This document shows, piece after piece, positions 25,113 to 36,252 of a DNA stretch of 64,000 nucleotides (the first letter of the stretch is position 1; every line of letters begins with the position of its first letter). Source of the DNA: Enterococcus sp. DIV2402 (GTDB lineage: Bacteria > Bacillota > Bacilli > Lactobacillales > Enterococcaceae); contig NZ_CP147251.1 of the NCBI RefSeq assembly GCF_017426705.2, positions 3,012,501 through 3,076,500 on the forward strand. The letters are read 5' to 3'. The notes beneath the pieces are model-generated. The model did no database searches and was not told where the DNA came from. It saw nothing but the letters and a program-made list of their open reading frames with translations. A program made the translations under genes and the position numbers.

Positions 25113-26231
25113 ATGGAGAAATACACACTCATTTTGTTTGTCATGCCGATTATTCTTTTAAGTGTCATTATTGCGTTCTCTTTTATCATTAAGCAACTGA
25201 CTATCATCGTAAAAACTCCGATTCTACAAATAGTCACTATGGTCATTCTATACATAGTTTACGCATACGTCACATTAAAATTTTCCTATAACCTTCTTGG
25301 ATTTTATAGTTATACATTTGTTATCGAAACAGTTATGGCCTATTACTTCTTCAAAAAACATGGTCACTGGATGTTTTTAGCTCCTCCATCTTTAATAACT
25401 ATTTACTACTTATTGGTAGACAAGGCTATCGACTATGAAGAAATACAAATTGCTCTTTTAGGTACCGCTTTATTCCTATTTGCGTTGATTATGAAAAGCT
25501 TTTCTAAGATTCCACCAGTCGGTAACGTCTGTTTAAGTTTTACGTGGAAGTGGCTAGTAATTTCTATATTCCCCTTATTTTTTCAGGAAACATATACTAC
25601 CTGGATAGATAGCACCTTGATTTATCTAGGTAGCTTGCTTGCCACCTTTATTCTATGGCTGCTTCATCGCTTAGAGCTTTCAGAAAAAGCCGCCATTGAA
25701 GAAATGATTCATCAAGGACAAACAGATGCGCTAACTGGCGTTTATAATTTCCAAAAATTAGGAATAGATTTACAAGAATATGAAACAAAACAACAAGCAT
25801 ACGCTTTGGCAATGATTGATTTGGATTATTTCAAAAAATTAAATGATACCTTTGGACATAACGCAGGCAATGATATTTTGAAAGAATTTTCAAGTCTGTT
25901 AACAGCAACATTAACCAACAAGATTGGACAACAATATTTCAATATTTACCGTTTTGGTGGCGAAGAATTCTGTGTATTATTCTTTAATTGTTCTAAAGAA
26001 GATGCGCAGAAACATCTGACATTTTTTAAAAATGTTTATGAAACAAGACATCGTTTATTACGTGAAGCAAATTATTCTGTTACGTTTTCTGTGGGGATTG
26101 AAACAAATGAACCTTATCATTACAACGGAATAGAAACGATGCAATATGCGGATGCAGCTCTCTATGAAGCCAAACATGCAGGCAGAAATCACATTCGAAT
26201 CTATCAAAAAAACAGCAATGATTCTTTATGA
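25113..26231 (+). CDS. membrane diguanylate cyclase (GGDEF protein)
   Basis: 372 residues. Five or six membrane helices fill about 1-190, then a GGDEF domain. Substrate residues DALTGVYNFQKL and MIDLDYFKKLNDTFGHNAGNDIL are present, and the active signature is GGEEF at 282-286, with AALYEAKHAGRNHI near the end. All catalytic features look intact. It would make cyclic di-GMP in response to a membrane signal. The start at 25113 follows aaggag at a slightly long distance; a GTG at 25104 is possible. No EAL or PilZ gene is in the window. Confidence 0.88.
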   Translation: MEKYTLILFVMPIILLSVIIAFSFIIKQLTIIVKTPILQIVTMVILYIVYAYVTLKFSYNLLGFYSYTFVIETVMAYYFFKKHGHWMFLAPPSLITIYYLLVDKAIDYEEIQIALLGTALFLFALIMKSFSKIPPVGNVCLSFTWKWLVISIFPLFFQETYTTWIDSTLIYLGSLLATFILWLLHRLELSEKAAIEEMIHQGQTDALTGVYNFQKLGIDLQEYETKQQAYALAMIDLDYFKKLNDTFGHNAGNDILKEFSSLLTATLTNKIGQQYFNIYRFGGEEFCVLFFNCSKEDAQKHLTFFKNVYETRHRLLREANYSVTFSVGIETNEPYHYNGIETMQYADAALYEAKHAGRNHIRIYQKNSNDSL

Positions 26232-26250
26232 ATCACTGCTGTTTTTTATA
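26206..26250. terminator. bidirectional terminator
   Basis: AACAGCAATGATTC / GAATCACTGCTGTT stem with a T run on the plus strand and an A run on the other side. It serves the diguanylate cyclase and the convergent VanZ-like gene. Confidence 0.83.
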
Positions 26251-26824
26251 TGACAGTATATTTTTTCAACCCTAAACAAATACTATAACCAATCGAACAA
26301 CCGATAAAATTTAAAATAATGTCACTTAATGCAAAGGTTCCAATATAAAACACATATTGAATCGTCTCAATCCCTAAAATAGTTAATAAAGCAATAATTC
26401 CAAACTCCCACCAGTTTGCTTTTAAGCCATATAATCCGCCTAAAGGAATAAAATACAAGATATTTAGTAGTGCCTCTAACATTGTTTTCTTATCTCTCAC
26501 TAGAAAGTCAAATATTTCCCAGCTAAATGTATGATATTGTGGTGCTTTGGTAAACAAAACAACAAATAATAAAAACAAGTAGACGCTGTATACCAAATAC
26601 AAATAAATGGCTGAAAACCGTTTAAACAACAATTGCAAATAAAATAGCCAACAACTCAAAATTAAAAAAAGAGTCAACGTTTCTTTGGTATAAGCAAAGC
26701 GCTCCATCATATGAACAAACCGATCGTATTGTAGCAATGTCGGATAGGCGATGTATTGGATCACACCATATCCAAGAATACATGAAGCAATGAGACCTAA
26801 AATACTTTTGACGAACCGTGTCAT
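26246..26824 (-). CDS. VanZ-like membrane protein
   Basis: 192 residues with five membrane helices. VanZ-family features are NILYFIPLGGLYG and the C-terminal IGTFALSDIILNFIGCSIGY. An aaggaggg site precedes the ATG. VanZ itself gives low-level teicoplanin resistance; most chromosomal members have no known role. Monocistronic by appearance. Confidence 0.82.
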   Translation of the reverse strand: MTRFVKSILGLIASCILGYGVIQYIAYPTLLQYDRFVHMMERFAYTKETLTLFLILSCWLFYLQLLFKRFSAIYLYLVYSVYLFLLFVVLFTKAPQYHTFSWEIFDFLVRDKKTMLEALLNILYFIPLGGLYGLKANWWEFGIIALLTILGIETIQYVFYIGTFALSDIILNFIGCSIGYSICLGLKKYTVI

Positions 26825-27148
26825 CCGCAGCCCTCCTTGATAGTAGTTGAGATTAGTTTAACAAAGAAACATACCCTAGATGCTGAAAAAATGGCTTTTT
26901 ATAAAAAGTATAAGAATTGACTGAACAATCCATGGTACGTTACCTAATATGATACACTTGGCTAATTACCTGATGCCATTTAGAATGCTTGTTGCATTCT
27001 AGGTATTCTTACCGAAATTTTTTTGAATCAATTACTATGAGAATTAATTATTGGTGCAGTCTGTGTATATAGATTAGGGACGTTGATTTATTTCTCGAAA
27101 ACCAAAAATATCAGAAATGACTAACCGCCCTTCTGATATTTCCTAAAA
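26825..27148. other. intergenic region with inverted repeat
   Basis: 324 bases without a gene. It holds the 5' region of the VanZ-like gene, a perfect 8-bp inverted repeat TAGAATGC/GCATTCTA at 26981-27001 with no T run after it, and the terminator of the second rfbB copy at the right end. No coding frame with a ribosome binding site was seen. Confidence 0.5.
27103..27144 (-). terminator. terminator after the second rfbB
   Basis: Minus-strand stem AATATCAGAA / TTCTGATATT (14-base loop), followed by TTTTGGTTTT. Confidence 0.75.
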
Positions 27149-28156
<1,008 letters not shown>

Positions 28157-29005
28157 TTATGTATAACTTTCCAACACATCGATTGCTCGTTTCGTTTCTT
28201 CTAACTGTTTGATTGTCTTGTCATAATGTTTAGAAGCATAAACAGAAAATAAAACATCTACAGTATACAACTGTACTAGAAGAGAATTAGTTGCCGAACT
28301 ACGTAACGGTGCTTCTCCTCCATCCGCAATATGTACAACAATATCTGATAATTTCGCTAAAGTTGATTTTTTTTGACTTGTCATACTAACAACTGCTATA
28401 CCGTTTGCCTTGGCTACATGTGCCAAACTATTTACAGCTTTTTTTTCTCCAGAATTAGATACTAAAAAAAGAAAAGACGGCGTTTCATTGGTAACCATTG
28501 TCGTTGCTAGCAAATGAGCATCTTGGTGAAACATCGCTTTGCGTCCAATTCGTAAAAATTTTTGACAAAAATCATCCGCCACTGCTCCCGATGCACCAAT
28601 TCCATACGTGTAAATAAAATCTGTTCCTTCCAATAAAGCTAAAACATCTTCAATCGATTGATTTTCTAACAGCTCACAATTTTTTTCAATACCGTCAACT
28701 ACTCGCAATTTAATCTTGCGTTTGATCGTCTCAATATCTTCATCAGGTGTAATATCAGAATACAACTCTTGATTGATTTGCGGTAAACTCGCCGAAAGTT
28801 TTAATTTTAAATCAGGAAAACCCTCCAACCCCAAAGAGTAACACAAACGCACCACAGTCGATGGACTCGCTCCAGCTGCTGCAGATAACGCTTTGGCACT
28901 CATATGAATGACTTCTGAGGAATGCGCCAAAATCCACTCAGCTAATTTTTTTTCCGTTTTCGATAATTCATCTAATTGATTTTGAATGCTAAATAAAATA
29001 TTCAT
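28157..29005 (-). CDS. MurR/RpiR-family transcriptional regulator
   Basis: 282 residues: an N-terminal HTH_6 domain (about 1-75; AAGASPSTVVRLCYSLGL) and a C-terminal SIS sugar-phosphate domain (about 120-245; YGIGASGAVADDF, LVSNSGEKKAVN). Regulators of this type bind phosphosugars, here most likely MurNAc-6-phosphate, since the MurNAc operon lies directly upstream. The palindromes at 33141-33153 and 33183-33195 are its likely targets. Confidence 0.88.
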   Translation of the reverse strand: MNILFSIQNQLDELSKTEKKLAEWILAHSSEVIHMSAKALSAAAGASPSTVVRLCYSLGLEGFPDLKLKLSASLPQINQELYSDITPDEDIETIKRKIKLRVVDGIEKNCELLENQSIEDVLALLEGTDFIYTYGIGASGAVADDFCQKFLRIGRKAMFHQDAHLLATTMVTNETPSFLFLVSNSGEKKAVNSLAHVAKANGIAVVSMTSQKKSTLAKLSDIVVHIADGGEAPLRSSATNSLLVQLYTVDVLFSVYASKHYDKTIKQLEETKRAIDVLESYT

Positions 29006-29032
29006 TTCCTGTCCTCCCTACGTGTATCATAC

Positions 29033-29067
29033 AATAAAAAAGAAAGAGCATACAGTTCGTATGCTCT
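29033..29067 (-). terminator. terminator of the MurNAc operon
   Basis: Minus-strand AGAGCATAC / GTATGCTCT with five-base loop, then TTCTTTTTT. It overlaps the stop of the HAD gene and separates it from the regulator. Confidence 0.82.
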
Positions 29068-29683
29068 ATAATTCGATATATTTCAACACTTCACTCACCG
29101 ATTGAATCGGAACAGTTGCTGCAGGGTCATCATTATTTAATGCCAAAACCTCTAAATCAGCATTTACAGCAGCAGAAATACCAATTGAAGAATCTTCTAC
29201 CACTAAACAGTCATCTGGTGTTAAATCTAATTTTTTCACCGTATACTGATAGATTTCTGGATTAGGTTTACTTCGTTGAAATTTATCTCCACTGACTAAC
29301 AATTCAAAATACGATAAAATCTGATTTTCTGTTAAAATCATTTGAATATTTTCTAAGGAGGACGAAGACGCAACAGCCATCCGTATACCTTGATTGGCTA
29401 ACGCTTCTAACGTTGGCACCATTTCCGCATTAAAAATTTCACGATAGTCAATCGGATAATTCGCACGAAACTCTGCATACTGTTCAATCAACCACTTTCG
29501 TTTTTCTACATCTTCAATTAATAGTTCAAACATATCTCGTGAATTAGAACCTACTAATTTTTTTTGAAACTCATCTGTTAAAAGAATATCATGTTGAGCA
29601 AAAAATAGTTTACGCCGTTGACGATAGTGACTTTCTGAGAAAACAATGACGCCATCCATATCAAAAATGACTGCTTTTTTCAT
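29066..29683 (-). CDS. HAD-superfamily hydrolase (beta-phosphoglucomutase-like)
   Basis: 205 residues. Motif I is FDMDGVIVFSES, motif II is AVASSSSLEN, the Lys is in FQRSKPNPEIY and motif IV is CLVVEDSSIGI. It dephosphorylates or isomerises a sugar phosphate. Its ATG shares one base with the murP stop (TAATG) and an aggagaag site precedes it, so it is coupled to the MurNAc PTS. The substrate is unknown; a MurNAc-derived phosphate is suggested by context. Confidence 0.85.
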   Translation of the reverse strand: MKKAVIFDMDGVIVFSESHYRQRRKLFFAQHDILLTDEFQKKLVGSNSRDMFELLIEDVEKRKWLIEQYAEFRANYPIDYREIFNAEMVPTLEALANQGIRMAVASSSSLENIQMILTENQILSYFELLVSGDKFQRSKPNPEIYQYTVKKLDLTPDDCLVVEDSSIGISAAVNADLEVLALNNDDPAATVPIQSVSEVLKYIEL

Positions 29684-31116
29684 TAAGCTTCTCCTATTTG
29701 CATTTCTTTCGTGGTACCAAATAGATACGTCATAACAAAACCACCCGCATATCCTGCAAGCAATCCAATAATATAGTTCAACCAATGACCATTAGCAATC
29801 AAAGGAATTAATGCCACGCCACTTGGTCCAATAGAAGTTGCGCCCACATTACCAAATAACCCGATGACTGCACCGCCAATACCGCCACCAATACAAGCAG
29901 TGATAAATGGACGACCTAAAGGCAAAGTCACACCATAAATCAAAGGTTCACCAATTCCTAAAATCCCAACTGGTAATGCCCCTTTAATTAGTTCCACCAG
30001 AGATTTATTGCGGTAACATTTGACCCATAAAGCGATTGCTGCACCCACTTGACCAGCACCTGCCATCGCTAAAATTGGTAATAATAAAGTACTGCCACCA
30101 CTTTCAATCATTTGCAAATGAATAGGAGTCAAAATTTGGTGTAAACCAAACATAACCATTGGTAAGAATGCTGCTCCTAACACAAAACCAGAGAATGCGC
30201 CACCTACATTTAGAACCCAGTTAATTCCGCCAACTAAACCATTTGAAATAAAACCAGCTAACGGCATAATCAAGAAAATCGTTGCCAAGCCCATAATCAA
30301 TAAAGTAATTACTGGCGTCACAATAATGTCAACAGATTCGGGAATCACTTTGTGCAATCGTTTTTCAATTAAAGACATTAAATAAACAGCAATAATGACC
30401 CCAATCACGCCGCCTTGTCCCGCAGCAAGCGGTTGACCAGTAAAAATATTTGTTAATGGCGCATCAGGACTCATTCCTGCCAGAGTGGTTACACCACCGA
30501 TAACCCCACCTAAACTCGGTGATGCCCCAAATTCACGCGCACTATTAATCCCAACATAAATCACTAAATAAGTAAACACACCACTTTGAATAATGCCACA
30601 AACTGTTGCAATGTTGACCCACATATCACCCGAAAGCTGTCCTGCTGCCATTAAGTTTTTTAGAATGGAAGCAACACCACCAATAATCCCGGCACCAACA
30701 AATGCTGGAATCAACGGAACAAAAATATTCGCAATAGCTTTCAATGCCTTCGACCATGGTTTTTGATTTTTCTGTTTCACAGCAGCTTTTGTCTGAGCCG
30801 CCTTTTCTTCGACAGCAGTCCGTCCACTTACAGATGCTTGTGAAGGTAACGTTTCTCCTAAAGCAACACCTGCCATATCGACCATATATTGAGCTACCTT
30901 ATTTACTGTACCTGGACCAACAACCACTTGTAACGTATCATCTTCTACAACGCCCATTACCCCAGGAACTTTTTTCAATCCTTCAATATCAACCAAACTG
31001 TAATCGCGAATTTCCATACGCACACGAGTCATACAATGAACAATCTTATTCACATTGTTCATTCCACCTACATGGTCATAAATCCCTTGTGCAATTTGTT
31101 GATTTTTGTCTGCCAT
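29683..31116 (-). CDS. murP: N-acetylmuramic acid-specific PTS EIIBC
   Basis: 477 residues. The EIIB domain has its phosphorylation cysteine in [14 protein letters not shown], then a linker, then an EIIC domain of the sucrose/MurNAc family ([18 protein letters not shown]). No EIIA is attached, as usual for MurP. It imports MurNAc (or the MurNAc disaccharide) as the 6-phosphate. Lies between murQ and the HAD gene. Confidence 0.88.
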   Translation of the reverse strand: MADKNQQIAQGIYDHVGGMNNVNKIVHCMTRVRMEIRDYSLVDIEGLKKVPGVMGVVEDDTLQVVVGPGTVNKVAQYMVDMAGVALGETLPSQASVSGRTAVEEKAAQTKAAVKQKNQKPWSKALKAIANIFVPLIPAFVGAGIIGGVASILKNLMAAGQLSGDMWVNIATVCGIIQSGVFTYLVIYVGINSAREFGASPSLGGVIGGVTTLAGMSPDAPLTNIFTGQPLAAGQGGVIGVIIAVYLMSLIEKRLHKVIPESVDIIVTPVITLLIMGLATIFLIMPLAGFISNGLVGGINWVLNVGGAFSGFVLGAAFLPMVMFGLHQILTPIHLQMIESGGSTLLLPILAMAGAGQVGAAIALWVKCYRNKSLVELIKGALPVGILGIGEPLIYGVTLPLGRPFITACIGGGIGGAVIGLFGNVGATSIGPSGVALIPLIANGHWLNYIIGLLAGYAGGFVMTYLFGTTKEMQIGEA

Positions 31117-31132
31117 TTTTTATTTCCCCCTT

Positions 31133-32023
31133 TTATAATGTTTGACGAATAAATCCGTTCGCTGCCAGTAACTTTTCAGATGCTAGTTCTTTTGTTTCTC
31201 CAGTCAAAATCATCACAATCGCCAACTTCACATTTTCATCGGCTGCCTCAAAAGCTGCTTCAGCTACTTCATAGGAACATTCCGTTGCTTGCATGATAAT
31301 TCGTTTGGCACGTTCCACTAATTTTTCATTCGTTGGACGAACATCGACCATTAAATTTTTGTACACCTTCCCAATACCAATCATTGAAACTGTAGATAAC
31401 ATGTTTAAAACTAATTTTTGAGCAGTTCCTGATTTTAAACGTGTTGAACCCGTTAAAACTTCTGGCCCCACTTCAACTTCAATCGGATAGGTCGCATGAT
31501 GACTAATTGCCGCATCTGTATTACATGAAATTGTCGCAGTCGTTGCACCAATTTCAGTTGCATAATCTAAACCACCAATCACATAAGGTGTCCGACCACT
31601 AGCCGCAATCCCAACCACAATATCATTTGCCGTTAATGAAATAGCTTCTAAATCCTTACGACCCAACTCCTCTGAGTCTTCTGCACCTTCTACCGCCACT
31701 GTCATTGCCTTCATCCCACCCGCAATCAAACCTTGTACCATCTCAGGATCTGTACCAAAAGTTGGCACACATTCAGCCGCATCCAACACACCTAACCGAC
31801 CACTTGTTCCAGCCCCCATATAAATCAATCGTCCCTGCTTATTAAAGGCTTGAATAATTTGAGCCACAACGGTTTCGATTTGTGGCATCACTTTTTCAAT
31901 CGCCAGTGGCACTTGGCGATCTTCCTCATTCATTGTCTGTAATACATCCATAATCGTCATCTGATCCAGATGCATCGTCTTCGGATTTCTTGTTTCTGTT
32001 GTTAAATTCTCTAAATTACTCAT
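31133..32023 (-). CDS. murQ: N-acetylmuramic acid 6-phosphate etherase
   Basis: 296-residue SIS-domain lyase that removes D-lactate from MurNAc-6-phosphate to give GlcNAc-6-phosphate. Family motifs: [63 protein letters not shown]. The ATG at 32023 is favoured over ATG 32029 and GTG 32035, which sit too close to the gtggga site. Overlaps mupG by eight bases. Confidence 0.95.
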   Translation of the reverse strand: MSNLENLTTETRNPKTMHLDQMTIMDVLQTMNEEDRQVPLAIEKVMPQIETVVAQIIQAFNKQGRLIYMGAGTSGRLGVLDAAECVPTFGTDPEMVQGLIAGGMKAMTVAVEGAEDSEELGRKDLEAISLTANDIVVGIAASGRTPYVIGGLDYATEIGATTATISCNTDAAISHHATYPIEVEVGPEVLTGSTRLKSGTAQKLVLNMLSTVSMIGIGKVYKNLMVDVRPTNEKLVERAKRIIMQATECSYEVAEAAFEAADENVKLAIVMILTGETKELASEKLLAANGFIRQTL

Positions 32024-33095
32024 TGTCATTCCCACTTTCTACTAATTCAAATCGATAACCTGGTAATACACATGTAAGAAGGTCTACCTCTGAATCTATT
32101 ACTTTTGCCACGACATTTACCTTTTCATCCGCTGGTAAATCCCGTTTACTGATTTGAAGCTCTCCCATATAACGCAAATACTTCTGATTATCCAGCGTCA
32201 CACTACCTTTGACTCTCGATACGCTACCATTTGGCATAATCAGTGGTAATTGTTTGAATCGTGCCTCCTGACTCCGTAAGACATCACGCGCATCATCCAC
32301 TCGATTCGTATGGGTTCCAATAAATAGCTCACGATGTGTCTCATCAATTATTTGCACCGGTAAAACAACCTTTTGCTCTTTGAAATACGCAATAAATTGC
32401 TGTTGCGTCTGTTCTCTTAATCCTTCATCACCAATACAAACCTCATCACAAGCATAATTTTGTAATAAATCCACTGCCGCAACTAACGGATGCTTCAAAC
32501 GATGACCCTCTAACGTTGGCAACCCCGCATGTAATGGTCCACGTAAATTTTTATCTCCTGGAACAAACGCTATAATTTTAAAACCTAATTTTCGCCATTT
32601 CTGATTTAATGTGTGTAAATAAGGTTCAGATAAACCCGTTTCAGGCCGAGGATAATAATTGTGCCATAATTCCATATTCTCAAAATTCGCTTGATAGTTA
32701 ACTAACTCTTCAACATCCGCCTCTGTTAACGTCGATGCATTCAAACCAACGACTAACTGTTGTGAAACCCTAGCAATCGTTTGAAAATCAATCCCATAAT
32801 CCATCCGAATTCCAGTCACACCCAAAGACAAAAGTTGAGCTATCATCTGTTCATCATTCAAATCAATCTGAAGTCGTCGCAAACCATCACTCGAAATATC
32901 AACCATTAATGAACAATTAAATGCCTTCGTAAGTTTACAAAGCTCTTTCAAATTAGCTACCATCCGTGACTCATCATCTTCTGGAATGTGCAACGAAGTA
33001 AACACTCGCTTAAATCCACTATGAAACATTTTTTCAATATACAATCGCTTAGACTCTTGAAACTCATCTCCTAAGAATACGGAAAAACCTAACAC
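32016..33095 (-). CDS. mupG: 6-phospho-N-acetylmuramidase (DUF871 family)
   Basis: 359 residues beginning with GTG. TIM-barrel part with [20 protein letters not shown], then [16 protein letters not shown], and a C-terminal domain with [17 protein letters not shown]. In Staphylococcus the family cleaves MurNAc-6-phosphate-GlcNAc taken up by MurP. First gene of mupG-murQ-murP-HAD, behind a promoter with operator palindromes. Confidence 0.9.
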   Translation of the reverse strand: MLGFSVFLGDEFQESKRLYIEKMFHSGFKRVFTSLHIPEDDESRMVANLKELCKLTKAFNCSLMVDISSDGLRRLQIDLNDEQMIAQLLSLGVTGIRMDYGIDFQTIARVSQQLVVGLNASTLTEADVEELVNYQANFENMELWHNYYPRPETGLSEPYLHTLNQKWRKLGFKIIAFVPGDKNLRGPLHAGLPTLEGHRLKHPLVAAVDLLQNYACDEVCIGDEGLREQTQQQFIAYFKEQKVVLPVQIIDETHRELFIGTHTNRVDDARDVLRSQEARFKQLPLIMPNGSVSRVKGSVTLDNQKYLRYMGELQISKRDLPADEKVNVVAKVIDSEVDLLTCVLPGYRFELVESGNDNE

Positions 33096-33113
33096 AACCT
33101 CACGCCCCTTTCT

Positions 33114-33127
33114 TTAATACGCTTACA
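33114..33127 (-). promoter_or_regulatory. cre-like site at the mupG start point
   Basis: The minus strand reads TGTAAGCGTATTAA, one base away from the catabolite-responsive element core TGNAARCGNNNNCA. It starts directly at the -10 box, a typical place for CcpA repression. Confidence 0.6.
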
Positions 33128-33155
33128 TTATAAACTAAAAGAAATTTAATTTCAA
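33127..33155 (-). promoter_or_regulatory. promoter of the MurNAc operon
   Basis: Minus strand: -35 TTGAAA (33150-33155), 17-bp spacer, -10 TATAAT (33127-33132). The first operator palindrome overlaps the -35 and spacer. Confidence 0.8.
33141..33153. promoter_or_regulatory. operator palindrome 1 (probable RpiR-type site)
   Basis: GAAATTTAATTTC, a 13-bp palindrome inside the mupG promoter. A near-identical second copy lies 42 bp upstream. Binding here would block RNA polymerase. Confidence 0.65.
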
Positions 33156-33182
33156 ATATTTTTATGTTTTTAAAATATAAAA

Positions 33183-33195
33183 GAAATTAAATTTC
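33183..33195. promoter_or_regulatory. operator palindrome 2 (probable RpiR-type site)
   Basis: GAAATTAAATTTC. Its centre is 42 bp, four helical turns, from the first copy, which would allow two dimers on the same face or a loop. Confidence 0.62.
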
Positions 33196-33325
33196 AAAAA
33201 TGTACATAATGTGGTAAATAATCCAACTATCGAATAAATTACAATTCCTTAAATACTATTTTTATAATAAACTTATTAATTTTCTCAATAATCATACTAT
33301 TTTAAGAATATAAATTTTTGATAGC

Positions 33326-33370
33326 ACAAAAAAAGACATCAAACAATCGAGTGATTCTTTGATGTCCTAC
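33326..33370 (-). terminator. terminator of the capsule operon after galU
   Basis: Minus-strand stem GACATCAAAGAATC / GATTGTTTGATGTC followed by TTTTTTTGTG. Confidence 0.85.
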
Positions 33371-33420
33371 TTTTAAAGTTTTCTTTTTACTAATACTATC
33401 TAATCAAAAACTTTTTATTA

Positions 33421-34293
33421 TTATAATTTTGAAGCTAATTCCTTTAAATAAGCTTTTAACCCATCTTTGATTTCAGGATGTTTCAAACCAAATTCAATAT
33501 TTGCTTCCAACATTCCTAATTTATTACCAACATCATAACGTTTTCCAGTAAATTCTCTAGCAAATACGCGCTGTGTTTTATTCAATGTATCAATCGCATC
33601 CGTTAATTGAATTTCTCCACCTAAACCAGGTTCTTGTGTTTCTAAAATATCAAAAATTTCTGGTTTTAATAGATAGCGTCCAATGATAGCCAAATCACTA
33701 GGAGCATCTTCAGGTTGTGGTTTTTCAACAAATGCTTTTACATCATACAATCCTTTAGAAACTTCAGAAGTTGGATCAATTACACCATATTTTGACGTAT
33801 CCTCATGAGGAATCGGCATTACAGCAAGTGTAGAAGCTTTAGTGTTATCATAGTCATTCATCAATTGCTTTGTTAAAGGAACCTCATCAACCATAATATC
33901 ATCACCTAACATAACAACAAATGGTTCATTACCCACAAATGACTTTGCCTGTAATACCGCATGACCTAATCCTAATGGGCGTTTTTGACGAATAAAATGT
34001 AGACGAATCCCTGTTGTCTCTTCTACTAATGCAAGTAATTCTTTTTTACCTGATTTTTCTAAATTATATTCCAATTCAAAATTTGAATCAAAGTGATCTT
34101 CAATTGGACGTTTTGCTTTTCCAGTCACTACCAAAATATCTTCAATTCCAGAAGCAATTGCTTCTTCTACGATAAATTGAATTGTTGGTTTATCAATAAT
34201 TGGTAACATTTCTTTTGCAATAGCTTTCGTTGCTGGTAAAAATCTTGTTCCTAATCCTGCTGCTGGAATTATTGCTTTACGTACTTGTGTCAT
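33421..34293 (-). CDS. galU: UTP--glucose-1-phosphate uridylyltransferase
   Basis: 290 residues. Nucleotide-binding [19 protein letters not shown] and catalytic [12 protein letters not shown], then [11 protein letters not shown] and the [11 protein letters not shown] segment. It makes UDP-glucose, which feeds the ugd and epimerase steps of this locus. Last gene of the capsule operon; overlaps the acetyltransferase gene by 17 bases, with its own aaggag site. Confidence 0.95.
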   Translation of the reverse strand: MTQVRKAIIPAAGLGTRFLPATKAIAKEMLPIIDKPTIQFIVEEAIASGIEDILVVTGKAKRPIEDHFDSNFELEYNLEKSGKKELLALVEETTGIRLHFIRQKRPLGLGHAVLQAKSFVGNEPFVVMLGDDIMVDEVPLTKQLMNDYDNTKASTLAVMPIPHEDTSKYGVIDPTSEVSKGLYDVKAFVEKPQPEDAPSDLAIIGRYLLKPEIFDILETQEPGLGGEIQLTDAIDTLNKTQRVFAREFTGKRYDVGNKLGMLEANIEFGLKHPEIKDGLKAYLKELASKL

Positions 34294-34813
34294 TTTTAAG
34301 CTCCTTATCTCTATTCTTTAATCTCTTATTACGAATTTTTATTTCTTGATTTAAAGTTACTATAGAATTTTTTGGTATATTACTATGAATAATGACATTT
34401 GAACCAATAACAGTATTCTGTCCTATGATAATATTCCCAACTATACTACTATTAGCATAAATTATTACATTATTTTCAATATGGGGATAAATAATTTTTT
34501 GTTCATCATTAACTCTATTCAGCAAAATATCCTCTCGACTTTTAACACCGATAGTTACACCATGATAAATAATCGAATTGTCACCAATTACAGCTCCATC
34601 TCCGATAACAATATTAAAAGGATGTGGAAATCTAACATTTTTTCCAATTCTTGTATTTTTTCCAATAATAATATTAAAATTTTTAAACATTCTATATCTA
34701 TATATTTTTTTTAAAAAAGCATTCTTAGTGAACAAATATTTATTTAATAGTTGCTCAAAATTAGATTGTGGATCTAAAATAGTTACCACCCTATGCTTAA
34801 ATTTCTTTATCAT
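34277..34813 (-). CDS. hexapeptide-repeat O-acetyltransferase
   Basis: 178 residues. Left-handed beta-helix repeats are clear ([57 protein letters not shown]), with the serine-acetyltransferase-like HGVTIG active-site histidine. It probably acetylates a capsule sugar. Very AT-rich, like the neighbouring wzx and wzy. Overlaps wzx by four bases. Confidence 0.82.
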   Translation of the reverse strand: MIKKFKHRVVTILDPQSNFEQLLNKYLFTKNAFLKKIYRYRMFKNFNIIIGKNTRIGKNVRFPHPFNIVIGDGAVIGDNSIIYHGVTIGVKSREDILLNRVNDEQKIIYPHIENNVIIYANSSIVGNIIIGQNTVIGSNVIIHSNIPKNSIVTLNQEIKIRNKRLKNRDKELKNDTST

Positions 34814-36228
34814 TTAATAAGTCTCTCCTTAAACTTATTTATATATTTTGCTAATCCCTTTCTATATAGGTATACGTAGAAAAGTAATAAAACAATTTCT
34901 AATACAATATTGATTATTAAAATATTTAATAAAGATATAAACGAAACAAATGTATATATAATAATTTGAATACTAATATCTCGCCAATTAATTTTATAAT
35001 AAATAATTTTAGAACCTAATATATATCTACACAACAATAAAACAAAGCCACTAATTAAATACGAAAAGGCTACTCCTAATACACCAAAAAAATGCGACAA
35101 AATAACTACGCCAATTATATTTGAAAAAGCTGCAAGTAAAGAAGTTATAAAAATACTAGTTGTTTTGCTAAAAACATTAAAAATAGATCCTACATTGGTA
35201 GACATATTTATAAATATGGTACCTAACATGACAAATGGAATGTATATTAATGAACTTTTAAAGTCATTGTTTGTTATAAACTGGTAAGATATGGTAATTA
35301 AAGGTATTAGTAAAATAGACAAATTAAGCATTGTCGAAAATATAATTCCTATATTCTTTTCAAATCTATTAATAAAATGTTTATCATCCTTGGATAAAAT
35401 AGCATCCTCAATAACAACCATTGAAATAACTTGTCCTATAGTTGCTAATATCGCAGCAAATTTCAAAGAAAATGCAAAAATACCATTTTCAGTAGCACCA
35501 AATGTATAATTTACAAAAAATCTAGAAAACCCATTTAAAAACCAAGCAAAAACTAGATTAAATATTAATGGAATAGAATAACTTAATAGTATTTTCAACG
35601 AATTTAAGCTAAATTTTGAAAAAGAGAATAATTCAAAAATTTTTGCATGAATATAAATATATATGATAGTGAAAATTTGCGTTCCTATCGTAGAAATCAA
35701 CAATCCCACTATACCCATTTTCATAAATACAACCAAAACTATTAATAGACCTATATTTATAATAGTAGAGAATATTCCTGAAAATACAAATGATGTATTT
35801 TTTCCTATTCCTCTAGAAGAAAATTGCAATACAGATACTACTGGTGTTAACGTAATCATGAGTATATATAAATGTAGATATTCATTAAAAGCTGAAATGT
35901 TACTATAAATAATATGTAATATAACAAAAGAGGCTACACACATTATCATTGAAAATATTATTGAAGTTGAAACTATATTTTCCATTTTTTCTTTTGAGGA
36001 ACCTATAGTATATCTCAATATACCTTCCCATATAGCTAGTACTATAATTGGAGAAACAAATTGTGCTATCGTCTGTTGAAAATCATAGTTTCCTAACTCT
36101 GAAGCTGAAAGATATATAGCATATATAGGGATTATCAATGTCCCTAAAACTTTCGAAGAAAAGTTACCAATAAAATAAATAATGGTTTTTTTTATCATTG
36201 TTTTATCAGCTAATTTATTTTTATCCAT
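34810..36228 (-). CDS. Wzx-type repeat-unit flippase
   Basis: 472 residues with 12-14 membrane helices and the polysaccharide transporter (MATE/MOP) layout: IGNFSSKVLGTLIIPIYA at the N terminus and the YIPFVMLGTIFINMSTN repeat region. It would flip the lipid-linked capsule repeat. The start at 36228 follows ggggatta. Base composition is far more AT-rich than the flanking genes. Confidence 0.85.
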   Translation of the reverse strand: MDKNKLADKTMIKKTIIYFIGNFSSKVLGTLIIPIYAIYLSASELGNYDFQQTIAQFVSPIIVLAIWEGILRYTIGSSKEKMENIVSTSIIFSMIMCVASFVILHIIYSNISAFNEYLHLYILMITLTPVVSVLQFSSRGIGKNTSFVFSGIFSTIINIGLLIVLVVFMKMGIVGLLISTIGTQIFTIIYIYIHAKIFELFSFSKFSLNSLKILLSYSIPLIFNLVFAWFLNGFSRFFVNYTFGATENGIFAFSLKFAAILATIGQVISMVVIEDAILSKDDKHFINRFEKNIGIIFSTMLNLSILLIPLITISYQFITNNDFKSSLIYIPFVMLGTIFINMSTNVGSIFNVFSKTTSIFITSLLAAFSNIIGVVILSHFFGVLGVAFSYLISGFVLLLCRYILGSKIIYYKINWRDISIQIIIYTFVSFISLLNILIINIVLEIVLLLFYVYLYRKGLAKYINKFKERLIK

Positions 36229-36252
36229 TATATAATCCCCATTAATTATAAA

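Noticed and set aside
26981..27001. Inverted repeat TAGAATGC/GCATTCTA as a terminator
   Set aside because: No T run follows on either strand; it may be an operator or chance.
30744..31145. Open frame of 133 codons on the plus strand
   Set aside because: It lies antisense to the start of murP, has no ribosome binding site, and its product is low-complexity Leu/Pro/Gln sequence.
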